64,000 bases of DNA from Anaerovirgula multivorans. GTDB taxonomy: Bacteria > Bacillota > Clostridia > Peptostreptococcales > Natronincolaceae. Below are positions 1 to 8,641 of this stretch, piece after piece. Position 1 is the stretch's first letter. Every line of letters begins with the position of its first letter. The stretch covers positions 25,904 to 89,903 of the forward strand of contig NZ_FZOJ01000018.1 of the NCBI RefSeq assembly GCF_900188145.1, read 5' to 3'. The position numbers were made by a program, and so were the translations under genes. The notes under the pieces are model-generated. The model saw only the letters and a list, made by a program, of their open reading frames with translations. It was not told the DNA's origin and ran no database searches.

Positions 1-1358
1 AATACCCTTAAAAGCTTTGCCTGAATTCCCAATGGTAATTCGCCGATTTCATCAAGAAAAAGAGTTCCTTTATTTGATAATTCAATCAAACCTATTTTTC
101 CACTTTTTTTGGCTCCCGTAAATGCCCCTTCTTCATATCCAAATAATTCACTTTCTAGCAATTCATGAGCCAAATTAGCACAGTTTATAGCTACAAATAA
201 ATTGTCTCTTCTAGGAGAAGCATTATGAATTGATTGTGCAAATAGCTCTTTTCCCGTACCACTCTCCCCTTGTAATAAAACTGTTTTATCAATCTCTGCA
301 ATTTTCTTTGCTCTATCCTTACAATCAAGAATTTTATCACTAATACCTAAAATATCTTCAAAAGTATATTTTGCAATATGTCCTTTATATATTGATTGAT
401 TAACAAATGTATTTCTCCTAGTATGGGCTTCGTTTTTTTCTTTGATAACAAAAAAATATCCATGAATATCATTATTTATAATAACTGGTTTTTTAGATAT
501 TTCAAGAATCTTGTTGAATTTTAAGTTCTTAATTAGATAATTTTTTATTATATCTTCTCTTCTGAATACTTCTTGAAATTTCTTTGGTATGATGGTATCA
601 ATAATACTTTTGTTTCTATACTTATTTTTATTAATATTTAGTAACTTTTCTACTACAGAATTGTAATATTTAATTGTTAACACATTATCTGTAAAAATAA
701 CACCTTCTTTTATATCTTCTAAAACCAGATTGTAATTTTCGTAAGTATAAAGTAAGCCATGATCTAATGGTACAATGGATTCTTGATAAAACAATAATTT
801 TTCTCTAATATCCTTATTCAATATACCTAACTTTGTGGCTAAATTAAATAAAACAGATGAATCAATAACCCTCCATCCAATATCTATAACATGCTCTACA
901 TTTGATGGAACATATTGAGTTTGTCCTGGTGTTATGGCATATTCAAGATCAGGAATCTCCTTCATATCTGGATAGACTGGAACAAAGTCGATATGTTTAA
1001 TTCCAATTTTATTATATAATAAAGAAATATTTTCTAAGGAAGAGGCTTTATCATTACATACAAGCATTGCAGAAATACCTTTTTCAAGATTGTTTAATTT
1101 ATCTATACTATTTTTTTGATAAGTCCTATTCATATAAATAATTTCAGATTTTGGTAATAAGTACTTATTTACAAAATCTGTAAATATTACAGAGGTTAGT
1201 AGTACTAGATCAGCTTCTATATTATGCTTTATTCCCTCTTCTATGCTATAGCCTTCTAGTTCAAAATGATTTCTATAATCATAAAAAAAATCATTTAATT
1301 TATTGAGGTATACCTCTTTTGTATTTTTTTTAAAAGCAATAAAAGCTAATTTCTTCAT
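1..1358 (-). CDS. sigma-54-dependent transcriptional activator (C-terminal end cut by window)
   Basis: This is a bacterial enhancer-binding protein; about 452 N-terminal residues are visible and the frame runs off the left edge. It has a PrpR-like sensory N-terminus, a PAS-like region at roughly residues 215-330, and an AAA+ domain. The AAA+ domain shows Walker A GESGTGKE near residue 361, the sigma-54 contact loop GAFTGA near 411 and Walker [13 protein letters not shown] near 436. The start ATG at 1358 follows an AGGAGG-type site. It lies downstream of, and on the same strand as, the M20 peptidase/YfcC pair. A -24/-12 promoter sits upstream of that pair, so the regulator probably activates it in response to a small ligand. 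The DNA-binding Fis-type helix would be beyond the edge. Confidence 0.9.
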   Translation of the reverse strand, partial: MKKLAFIAFKKNTKEVYLNKLNDFFYDYRNHFELEGYSIEEGIKHNIEADLVLLTSVIFTDFVNKYLLPKSEIIYMNRTYQKNSIDKLNNLEKGISAMLVCNDKASSLENISLLYNKIGIKHIDFVPVYPDMKEIPDLEYAITPGQTQYVPSNVEHVIDIGWRVIDSSVLFNLATKLGILNKDIREKLLFYQESIVPLDHGLLYTYENYNLVLEDIKEGVIFTDNVLTIKYYNSVVEKLLNINKNKYRNKSIIDTIIPKKFQEVFRREDIIKNYLIKNLKFNKILEISKKPVIINNDIHGYFFVIKEKNEAHTRRNTFVNQSIYKGHIAKYTFEDILGISDKILDCKDRAKKIAEIDKTVLLQGESGTGKELFAQSIHNASPRRDNLFVAINCANLAHELLESELFGYEEGAFTGAKKSGKIGLIELSNKGTLFLDEIGELPLGIQAKLLRV

Positions 1359-1778
1359 TATGCCTCCTCCCTTATGTAATATTTTAAATTTTAATAATAT
1401 TTTGAGTTATATTATATTACTATATTCTATTTATGTCCATCCTTTTATACTAACTCCATTAATAGAAAGAGATACCTAGTTTAATTATTATTATTTTATC
1501 AAGGCTCTAGCATTAATATCAAGCCTCCAAATATGCTTCTAATTAAAAGAAGAATGAAATCTCTATGGTGGAATTCGATTAGAAATAGTAAAAAAATATG
1601 TCTTTTATAATATTGTTTCATGCCAAAGAAAAGAAAGCATACTAAATGAAAGGAGCATACTTTTCATTTTTATGATTATACCGTATAATATGGTGATTCA
1701 TACAAGTTTATTTTATAAAAAATTCACAACTCCATCTTCTTTAATGACGCAGAATTTAAAGAAAAAAATTTTTAAAAA
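1359..1778. other. intergenic region, no gene seen
   Basis: This A/T-rich spacer separates the sigma-54 activator from the transporter gene. I see no convincing gene: a 66-codon plus-strand frame at 1672 runs straight through the terminator hairpin and looks like chance. It presumably holds the activator's promoter. Confidence 0.5.
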
Positions 1779-1814
1779 AGACCTAAACATTAAATTGCCA
1801 ATGTTTAGGTCTTT
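1779..1814 (-). terminator. rho-independent terminator of the YfcC gene
   Basis: A perfect 14-bp stem (AAGACCTAAACATT) with an 8-nt loop is followed on the minus strand by a long T-run. It lies just past the transporter stop codon. The opposite strand could also terminate transcription. Confidence 0.9.
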
Positions 1815-1840
1815 TGGTATAGACAAAACTTCCTATTCTA

Positions 1841-3244
1841 TTATGCCCAACCTATTAATACAGAAAAGATAATTGCAATAGTTCCTATCAATACCCAGGA
1901 AGCTAATAATGGCAACATAAACTTCAACCATTTTTCGTATGGTATTTTCGCCACGCCGAGTGCTCCCATTAGAACCCCTGAAGTAGGTATTATTGTATTT
2001 GAGAAGCCATCACCATATAGAAAAGCTGAAACTGCCACTTGTCTAGAAACATTAACAACATCAGCCATTGGTGCTAATAAAGGCATAACAATCATAGCTT
2101 GTCCTGATCCCGACGGGACAAAGAAATTAAATATTGAGTTTACGTAGAACATTAAAACAGCTGAAATCATTGGTGTAACATTCGCTAATGGCATAGACAT
2201 AAAATGAATTACCGTGTGAATTATTTTACCCTCTGTAAGCACTATTATTATTGAATTGGCAAAACCTATTACCAATGCTCCATAGACCATATTCTTACAT
2301 CCTGCTATAAAGGATTTAGACATATCATCAGGATGCATTCTTGTTATAATTCCACTAATTAACGCCACAGCCAGCATTGTAGCACTTAAGTGATTCGTAC
2401 CCCAACCTAGTTTAAAGGAACCATATGAATAAATTGTAAATCCTGCCGCTAGAACTGTTAAAACTATTGCGTGTTTAAAATTAAAATCAGTAACATCTGC
2501 AGCTGTTTCAGATTTCCCAATCCATTCAATCTCGTCTAAAACGCTATTATTTATATCACTTTTAACCTTTTTAGCATAACGCAATGTATATAAAACAGAA
2601 ACTATAAAAACAATTGCCCAAACTATTGCTCTGAATCCAAAACCTGATAATGGCGTCAATCCTGCAATATTCTGTGCTAATAATGTGTTATAATAGCCCA
2701 TTGGAGTTGTTGTAGTTCCTGTAAAAGCACCTATATACATAATTGCCATGCCCATAATTGGATCTAGTTTAAGTTTTTTCGCTAATGCTATTCCTATAGG
2801 AATAAAAGCAATTACAGCATTTACAATTATCCCTAATGCACCTAATACCGACATAAGCGCCATAATAATTGGAATGACTAAAAATGCTTTATCTTGCAAT
2901 TTATTAACTAAAATATTAATTGCGGCATCTATTGCCCCAGTATCATTGATAACTTGAAAAAATCCTCCTATTAGAAAAACAAGAAAAATCATAGCTGCTG
3001 CATTTGTCATGCCATTAGGAATTGCAAGTAAAAAATCACCTACTCCAACTGGATTTCTATCAACAAATTGAAATGATGTTGGATCTACTAAATTTCTCCC
3101 CGTTACTTCATCCTGGTAGGTACTATATTCTCCTGCGGGTAAAATATATGTCATTATCGCAGCAACAATAATAAATATCATAATTAAGGAATAAGCATTG
3201 GGTACTTTAAATTTTTTCTTCTTTATCATTGTATTGTTTGTCAT
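1841..3244 (-). CDS. YfcC/DcuC-family membrane transporter
   Basis: A 467-residue polytopic membrane protein of the YfcC family (DcuC/C4-dicarboxylate carrier superfamily, often annotated as basic amino acid or short-peptide antiporters). About 12 hydrophobic segments are visible. The family-typical N-terminus SLIMIFIIVAAIMTYILPAG is followed by a soluble loop and the C-terminal FFVPSGSGQA motif seen in this group. It sits 356 bp downstream of an M20 amidohydrolase on the same strand. The pair suggests uptake of an acylated or peptide substrate that is hydrolysed inside the cell. The substrate cannot be told from sequence. Confidence 0.88.
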   Translation of the reverse strand: MTNNTMIKKKKFKVPNAYSLIMIFIIVAAIMTYILPAGEYSTYQDEVTGRNLVDPTSFQFVDRNPVGVGDFLLAIPNGMTNAAAMIFLVFLIGGFFQVINDTGAIDAAINILVNKLQDKAFLVIPIIMALMSVLGALGIIVNAVIAFIPIGIALAKKLKLDPIMGMAIMYIGAFTGTTTTPMGYYNTLLAQNIAGLTPLSGFGFRAIVWAIVFIVSVLYTLRYAKKVKSDINNSVLDEIEWIGKSETAADVTDFNFKHAIVLTVLAAGFTIYSYGSFKLGWGTNHLSATMLAVALISGIITRMHPDDMSKSFIAGCKNMVYGALVIGFANSIIIVLTEGKIIHTVIHFMSMPLANVTPMISAVLMFYVNSIFNFFVPSGSGQAMIVMPLLAPMADVVNVSRQVAVSAFLYGDGFSNTIIPTSGVLMGALGVAKIPYEKWLKFMLPLLASWVLIGTIAIIFSVLIGWA

Positions 3245-3295
3245 AACATCCTCCTCCTTCTTATATCATTGGTTTTGTAAACTTCAATGAAAATT

Positions 3296-3378
3296 GAGGA
3301 CTCCAAACCCTCTGTGGTACAATGTTTTGCCGAAACAATGATACCTCCCGTAAAGGATGAAGTCCTCCTAGGGTTTTA
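3296..3378 (-). promoter_or_regulatory. structured leader of unknown class before the transporter
   Basis: Between the peptidase and transporter genes the minus strand can form two interleaved helices: AAACCCT (3376-3370) with AGGGTTT (3311-3305), and AGGACT (3366-3361) with AGTCCT (3303-3298). They cross, so they are either a pseudoknot or mutually exclusive. A small TGTTT/AAACA hairpin lies between them. I cannot match it to a known riboswitch. It ends about 50 nt before the transporter start. Confidence 0.4.
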
Positions 3379-3600
3379 ATTTTACCAATATAACCTTCAA
3401 ATGGTCAGTTTAAAATTTGTCAGGAGCATGCTTTAACATCTTCTTTATCTATTCCCGATAGATTTAAACAAAATTTTTAACATCTTTAAAAAATTAAAAG
3501 CTATTTTATGAAATATTATGCTTTTCCATTTTAAGTTTACTAAACCTGGTTCAATATTTCTTTTTTAAATTTTTATACCTATAATTACTCCAATAATATA

Positions 3601-4695
3601 TTATCCTAGTCTTTTATGAACTATTTTAGATAAGACCTTTTCTCCATATTCAAGGGCTTTTAAATTAAAAGTCATTTCAGGATCGTGTAATCCCGGTTTT
3701 AAGTCAGCTCCTAATCCTATATAAGATGTTTTAATATCTAACATTTGAGTATAGAAATGAAAATCTTCTCCTCCAGGTGTTACAATAGGTTCTAGCGATT
3801 TGCCTAAAACCTCAATAATTGCTTCTTTCGCAACACTAATCATATTATCATCATACTCAGCTGCCACAACACCATCACAATATGTTATTTCTGCCTCTGC
3901 TCCTATTGATTTTACACTTGTTAGAATTGCATTTTTCACGCCTTCAGTTAAGCTATCCATAAGTTCATTCGTTTGAGCCCTTAAATCAAGTTTTAAATAC
4001 ACAACATTTGGAATGACATTATGTGCTGTACCTTCCGTCTGAATGTTCGTAACTTTTACTGAATGAGCTATACTTGGATTCCCTCTTATTGCATTGACTG
4101 CATTAACGGCTAATACTGCTGCATCTACTGCATTAACGCCTAAGTGAGGTCTAGCACCATGGGCAATGGTTCCTTTAATTTTTACAGATATCATTTTAGA
4201 AGCTCCATGAGATAAAGCTGGAGTAGCCTCTCCTAAAGAAGCTTCTTGAATTGGTCTTAAATGTATACCAACCATCTCTGTTACATCATCCAGCATCCCA
4301 CTTTTACTAATTCCAATAGCTCCCTTAGATATCTCTTCGGCAGGCTGAAAAACAAAAACAATTTTACCTCTTTTTATACCTTTTTCTACAACTGCTTTTG
4401 CTGTTGCTAATACCATAGCTGAGTGAGTATCATGACCACATGCATGATTCACTACTTTTTTTCCACCAATTTCAAATTCTAAGGCATCCATATCAGCCCT
4501 GACTGCTAAAGCCGGACCTTCATTTCCACTATCTTTTACTGCTATTACTGATGTTTCAAAAAAATTTTCTTTTACACTATAACCCATTGTTTTTAATTCT
4601 GATGCAATAAATTCAGATGTTTTAAATTCACAAAGAGCTTTTTCAGGTATAGAATGTAGGTGTTTATAGACTTTTTCTACATATTTTTCACGCAT
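3601..4695 (-). CDS. M20-family metallo-amidohydrolase
   Basis: A 364-residue zinc amidohydrolase of peptidase family M20 (N-acyl-amino-acid or IAA-amino-acid hydrolase type). It removes an acyl or amino-acid group from small amide substrates in the cytoplasm. Metal-binding motifs are in order: VNHACGHDTHSAMVL near residue 83, QPAEE near 123 (catalytic and metal glutamates), HLRP, and GGEDFHFY near the C-terminus. The dimerization domain fills the middle. Length is normal for the family. It is the first gene after the sigma-54-like promoter and upstream of the YfcC transporter, suggesting a nutrient-scavenging pair. Confidence 0.9.
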   Translation of the reverse strand: MREKYVEKVYKHLHSIPEKALCEFKTSEFIASELKTMGYSVKENFFETSVIAVKDSGNEGPALAVRADMDALEFEIGGKKVVNHACGHDTHSAMVLATAKAVVEKGIKRGKIVFVFQPAEEISKGAIGISKSGMLDDVTEMVGIHLRPIQEASLGEATPALSHGASKMISVKIKGTIAHGARPHLGVNAVDAAVLAVNAVNAIRGNPSIAHSVKVTNIQTEGTAHNVIPNVVYLKLDLRAQTNELMDSLTEGVKNAILTSVKSIGAEAEITYCDGVVAAEYDDNMISVAKEAIIEVLGKSLEPIVTPGGEDFHFYTQMLDIKTSYIGLGADLKPGLHDPEMTFNLKALEYGEKVLSKIVHKRLG

Positions 4696-4773
4696 TTTTT
4701 CACCTCCATTAATAACAATTATAAAGTTTAATAGTTGAAATATATTGAAAATTATAGGATGTAGAAATTATAC

Positions 4774-4788
4774 GCAAGTTTTGTACCA
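4774..4788 (-). promoter_or_regulatory. sigma-54 (-24/-12) promoter
   Basis: On the minus strand the sequence TGGTACAAAACTTGC matches TGGYAC-N5-TTGC, with the invariant GG and GC ten bases apart. It lies about 80 nt upstream of the M20 hydrolase, and a sigma-54 activator is encoded close by. A TATAAT-like hexamer overlaps its downstream edge, so a sigma-A start is also possible. Confidence 0.7.
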
Positions 4789-4929
4789 TTTTTTATTAAA
4801 TGTCCCTCTCGTTGAGCAATTATTGGCTGTGTCTATTGAAATTACAGGAAAATATAATTATATTAAATAATTTAATTTTTAGATTTATCAAGGTATGAAA
4901 TATAATCCAGCATGCTTTTTTAAAAAAAC

Positions 4930-4976
4930 GGGCGTTTAAAGGGAGAATTTTACCAATGTCATCCCGCTAAACGCCC
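4930..4976. terminator. bidirectional terminator-like hairpin
   Basis: GGGCGTTTA pairs with TAAACGCCC across a 29-nt insert that itself contains a GGG/CCC pair. A/T runs flank both sides, so it could terminate in either direction. No gene end is next to it on either side, so it may be a relic. Confidence 0.6.
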
Positions 4977-4989
4977 ATGTTTTTTAGAA

Positions 4990-5324
4990 TTTTTTTGTTT
5001 TTGGGAAATCCAAATTACAAGTAAGAACAAATGATAATAAAGTATGGTGAAAGTGGGTAGATTTTGGAAATCCATTATCTTCATCAATAAAACCTGCTGC
5101 AGTTAACTGTACCGCCAACCCATAATAATCTCAGTAATAATCTCAGGGATGTCCCCGTGATTACAAATGCTATTAGTCAATTTCGTCCTCAACGCGAACT
5201 TCTATTGTATTCACATTGCCTGTGAAGTAAAGAAACAAAGACCACTTACGTGATCTTTGTTGGGCAGTGCATACACCCCTAGAATATTATTGTAAACATG
5301 ACTAATATAGAGTAAAGCACTTTT
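4990..5324. other. intergenic region with possible gene remnant
   Basis: There is no intact gene. On the minus strand, 5230 to 5175 reads as a short open tail (FTGNVNTIEVRVEDEID then stop) that looks protein-like but has no start or upstream body. A short duplicated AATAATCTCAG motif is present near 5130. Confidence 0.35.
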
Positions 5325-6254
5325 TCACTGACACTCTACATCTTCTATCGGAATAGGAATAACCCATATCTCCATATAAGTGGCATCTGGTGTTGCTTTA
5401 TAATACTTCTCCGCTGAAAAAGGCTGTGTTGCCAACTTGTGATTCTTAAGCCATGTTCCAAAGAGATATTTCATAGCTTTATCAAGTGCTGAAGTTGTGA
5501 GTTCAGTAAAATTCTCCGCTTCAAAACAACATACCACATACTCCCCGGCAGGCAACTCCCAAGTAGTAAGCACTCCACTAGCAGGTGTTTTTGGTTCAAC
5601 TGCTGCTCCTACAAAATAAGTAAACATTTCGTCCACTGTGTTTCCCATAGTTGATGCGCCTAATTCTATACCGTCTGGCAGCAGATTGGGAATACCTGAT
5701 TTCATACTGTGGAAAGAATCCCATAGCTGACCAGGCACGTCAATACCGGTGGTCTCACCTACCGGTGTCTGAGATATCGGTACTTGACCAGAAAGACCAA
5801 CATAGGTTTCGGCTACATCAAGTTTCTTGCGTGTAATTTCTAAAACTATATTGTCGGTAATCAATGGTACATCTTCATCAATCATCGTATAGTTTAGCAA
5901 CAACTCGGGCTTCACAATCTGGTTAAGACGGACGGGATTGGCACGATATTCTTCCGGCGTTATTCCATATGCGTCTTTAAATGCACGGGTAAAGGTTTCG
6001 TGCGAGGAAAATCCAAAGTCCAAAGCTATGTCTATAATCCGAGTATTCCTATCCGATAGTACTTCGGACGCTCTCGCAAGACGGCGGAGCTTTATGTATT
6101 CGTTCACTGGCTTTTTTACCAACCGCCTAAATAGCCGCTGAAAATAGAACTGCGAAAGCGCTGCAATATTTGCGAGAGTTCGAATCTTAATTTCTTCAGA
6201 TATATGCACCTCAATATAATCTATTGATTTCTGTATTTGTTCCCACGCGTGCAT
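5325..6254 (-). CDS. AraC-family regulator with GyrI-like effector domain
   Basis: A 309-residue transcription factor. The N-terminal about 100 residues hold two AraC helix-turn-helix motifs, with the signature ALDFGFSSHETFTRAFKDAYG near residues 60-80. The C-terminal half is a GyrI/BmrR-like ligand-binding domain containing WELPAGEYVVCCFE. Such proteins sense drugs or amphipathic compounds. I chose the ATG at 6254, not the longer frame from 6314, because AAGGAGGTGA lies at ideal distance before it. It is a single gene, and the target is unknown. Confidence 0.9.
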   Translation of the reverse strand: MHAWEQIQKSIDYIEVHISEEIKIRTLANIAALSQFYFQRLFRRLVKKPVNEYIKLRRLARASEVLSDRNTRIIDIALDFGFSSHETFTRAFKDAYGITPEEYRANPVRLNQIVKPELLLNYTMIDEDVPLITDNIVLEITRKKLDVAETYVGLSGQVPISQTPVGETTGIDVPGQLWDSFHSMKSGIPNLLPDGIELGASTMGNTVDEMFTYFVGAAVEPKTPASGVLTTWELPAGEYVVCCFEAENFTELTTSALDKAMKYLFGTWLKNHKLATQPFSAEKYYKATPDATYMEIWVIPIPIEDVECQ

Positions 6255-6407
6255 AATAATCACCTCCTTGTAAATAGGATAGCATGAAACTTTTATTGCC
6301 CGCTTGACAGCCAATGCCCTTTTTATTAATCGCAGGGGCGGTTTGAAGTGACCCTATAATTACAAATTAGAAAATCCCTATATCTTAGTAAATACAAGGA
6401 TTTTAAC

Positions 6408-6484
6408 TGGCGCGCCCTGAGGGACTCGAACCCCCAACCTTCAGATTCGAAGTCTGCAACTCTATCCGATTGAGCTAAGGGCGC
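6408..6484 (-). tRNA. tRNA-Arg(TCG)
   Basis: A full cloverleaf on the minus strand from GCGCCCTTAGCTC to GGGCGC-G-CCA. The anticodon loop CTTCGAA gives anticodon TCG, and CCA is encoded. Confidence 0.95.
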
Positions 6485-6580
6485 ATAAATTATATATGAT
6501 TTTTTCGACTTACTCATTATAACGAAAAGATGACCGTATGTCAAGAGCGCTCCTCCATGGTGAAAATTGCAAATAATTAA

Positions 6581-6607
6581 GAGTTAGCTATTTATTTCAG
6601 CTAACTC
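6581..6607 (-). terminator. terminator-like hairpin after transglutaminase gene
   Basis: GAGTTAGC/GCTAACTC form an 8-bp stem with an 11-nt loop about 20 nt past the stop codon. The following T-run is weak. Confidence 0.5.
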
Positions 6608-6628
6608 TATTGTTTCTGCTCATTCTAC

Positions 6629-7414
6629 TTAATATTCATTTGATTTCTTATATAAACTGCTGTCTTTGACCATATCTACTTTTTTATTGGCTGTATTGTA
6701 TTGTGCATCTACAGTTGTATCTATAGTAACCCATTGTCCCTTGCTCCCTATATAGACTTCATTCCAAGCATGATATTCTTTAACGTCAGGAGCATAACCC
6801 TTCACTAGCTTTGTAGGGACTCCTACACTTCTTAGCATCGCAGCGAATAGAGAAGCATAGTCATAACAAATTCCTTTATTATCTACAAAAATACTATCTA
6901 CTTGTGGTAAATAATCTGATGTTAATCTACTGATTTTATCATAATCATATTCTATATTATTAATAATATATTGATAAACCTTTTCTACCTTTTCTTCGTC
7001 ACTTTTTGCATCTTTTACTAATTCTTCTGCTTTTTTTATGGCCTTCATTGATGAATTCCATTTTATCATTTGCACAGAACCTAAAAAGGCACTGTTCTCT
7101 TCCTTCATGCTTAATACTACCGTATCTTGATAAACTACTTTATATTTATTCCCTTCAGTATTTTCTAATAGATTGATTGTATAACTACCGTTTCCCATCT
7201 GAAGTGAAAAATCTTCTTTTTTATTATTCATATCATATGTATATTTATTTTCATCTTTTTCAATCATTACCTTCATTCGTTTTGTACTGTTATTGTTATA
7301 TTCAACACCTATGACACCACTTTCTAGATTTCCAGTATCAAGAATAGCTTTTCCAAAAACATTGCTTGTTGTTAAAGCTAAAATGATAAGAATTACTAAT
7401 AAACTCTTTCTCAT
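6629..7414 (-). CDS. secreted transglutaminase-like domain protein
   Basis: A 261-residue exported protein with a signal peptide (MRKSLLVILIILALTTSNVFG). It has a transglutaminase/cysteine-protease-like fold in the C-terminal half: Cys in GICYDYASLFAAMLRSVGVP, His in YHAWNEVYI and Asp in WVTIDTT form the usual triad. The start at 7414 (not 7447) follows GGGGGAG and puts the signal peptide at the N-terminus. Two c-di-GMP-I riboswitches in tandem lie directly upstream, with the ribosome site right after the second aptamer. Expression is thus probably tied to c-di-GMP, as for surface or biofilm proteins. The substrate is unknown. Confidence 0.88.
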   Translation of the reverse strand: MRKSLLVILIILALTTSNVFGKAILDTGNLESGVIGVEYNNNSTKRMKVMIEKDENKYTYDMNNKKEDFSLQMGNGSYTINLLENTEGNKYKVVYQDTVVLSMKEENSAFLGSVQMIKWNSSMKAIKKAEELVKDAKSDEEKVEKVYQYIINNIEYDYDKISRLTSDYLPQVDSIFVDNKGICYDYASLFAAMLRSVGVPTKLVKGYAPDVKEYHAWNEVYIGSKGQWVTIDTTVDAQYNTANKKVDMVKDSSLYKKSNEY

Positions 7415-7424
7415 TATAAACTCC

Positions 7425-7525
7425 CCCTTCGGTAGCTCGGCTGCCATTGCTTTTATTTAAAGCATTAGGCCCTATGGCTTTGCGTCTCATCCTTTCGGAT
7501 GGTTTGCCTTTATCGGTGAAAAGCT
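7425..7525 (-). promoter_or_regulatory. c-di-GMP-I (GEMM) riboswitch, gene-proximal copy
   Basis: The minus strand shows GGCAAACC, a GAAA-capped stem (CATCCGAAAGGATG), GACGCAAAGCC, GGGCCT and GCCGAGCTACCG in canonical GEMM order. The ribosome site of the transglutaminase gene follows the last helix directly, suggesting translational control. Confidence 0.93.
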
Positions 7526-7603
7526 TATTCACCATTTTGTTACTCTATATGGATTGGGATATTTAATTTTCAAGTGCCTAAAGGTTTTTTAGATAACAAA
7601 AAC

Positions 7604-7704
7604 TTCCCCTTCGGTAGCTCGGCTATCATAGTAGAAAAATCTACTTTAGATCCTGTGGCTTTGCGTCCCACCCTTTCAGACGGTTTGCCATTATCGTTGA
7701 AAAG
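7604..7704 (-). promoter_or_regulatory. c-di-GMP-I (GEMM) riboswitch, gene-distal copy
   Basis: A second aptamer about 80 nt upstream of the first, with GGCAAACCG, GGGACGCAAAGCC, and GCCGAGCTACCG. It has diverged in the variable stem (TAGTAGAAAAATCTACTTT region). Tandem arrangement can sharpen the response. Confidence 0.9.
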
Positions 7705-7921
7705 TTTTAACTTTCATTTTTTCATATTTAATTATAGTAATTATACCATAATCTTTATAAAACAAACTATAATCTTTATAAAACAAACCATATTTTTCTA
7801 ATTTTTTTAATATTTTTATAGTATTAAGGCAATACTATGGAGTTCGATGATTTATAAATTGTTTCATTATCATCTTAGTAAAATTTAATTAAATTTATGA
7901 TATATCCAAGAAAACAATACG

Positions 7922-8572
7922 CTAGTCTATCTTTGCATGAATAATTAACCTATGGGTTGCATCGTATAAAGGATCACAGGTTATTAAAGTAAGTACTCTG
8001 TTGGCGTTATTTCGATTAAGTACCGATATATCTGCAGGTTCGACAACTTTTTTCTCATAAACTGTGTACTGATATTTAGTATTATTAGTCTGGATGAGAA
8101 TACGATCTCCTACCTCCAATTCATCTAGACGATTGAATAATTGTCCATAAGTATGTCCCCTATGAGCTGCAATGGCTACGTTACCGATTTCCCCTGGTGA
8201 ATTTGTTCCTGCTAAATGACCTGCTCCTCTTTTAAGAGCAGTATTACTAGTGCCTTCTACAATAGGTAATCGTAAATTAATTTTTTCAATTTCAATGGTT
8301 CCTATTGCCTCTATAGTATTCTTTTTCTCCTGTTGATTATTTGTAGTATTGATTTCAGTATCGTCCTCAACAGTTAAAGCTTCTCTTTCCTCTTCAAATA
8401 CTTGGTTCAATTGCCTATAATTATCCTCTATTAATTCTTCCTGCTGTTGACTATCAGCTTCTAATTCTGCTAATAATCTTGCCTGCCAATAGGAGCTATA
8501 TGTATCACTAAGTTTAGGATAACTAGCAATTAGTATTCCCAATACGATAAAAAGGTAGCTTAGTTTTTTCAT
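7922..8572 (-). CDS. sortase (class D-like)
   Basis: A 216-residue membrane-anchored transpeptidase with one N-terminal membrane segment and a linker rich in Gln/Glu. The catalytic domain has His137 in IAAHRGHTYG, Cys199 in TLITC and Arg208 in ATHRLII. It lacks a C-terminal membrane anchor, unlike class C sortases. It lies directly downstream of a giant LPKTG protein, which is the obvious substrate. I prefer ATG 8572 over GTG 8581 because GAGGTGA is placed for it. A terminator separates the two genes. Confidence 0.9.
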   Translation of the reverse strand: MKKLSYLFIVLGILIASYPKLSDTYSSYWQARLLAELEADSQQQEELIEDNYRQLNQVFEEEREALTVEDDTEINTTNNQQEKKNTIEAIGTIEIEKINLRLPIVEGTSNTALKRGAGHLAGTNSPGEIGNVAIAAHRGHTYGQLFNRLDELEVGDRILIQTNNTKYQYTVYEKKVVEPADISVLNRNNANRVLTLITCDPLYDATHRLIIHAKID

Positions 8573-8592
8573 GCTTATCACCTCAATTAGAA

Positions 8593-8623
8593 AAAATAGA
8601 GGGGTATCTCTCCCCTCTATTTT
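8593..8623 (-). terminator. terminator between LPXTG protein and sortase
   Basis: AAAATAGAGGGG/CCCCTCTATTTT form a 12-bp stem with a T-run on the minus strand just past the stop of the surface-protein gene. Partial readthrough would let the sortase be co-expressed at a lower level. Confidence 0.85.
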
Positions 8624-8641
8624 ATAAGACTAGATAGTCTT

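Noticed and set aside
1672..1872. A 66-codon plus-strand frame near the left edge
   Set aside because: It runs through a terminator hairpin, has no good ribosome site and overlaps the transporter's 3' end.
6326..6544. 72-codon frame overlapping tRNA-Arg(TCG)
   Set aside because: It is the tRNA gene and its flanks read as protein.
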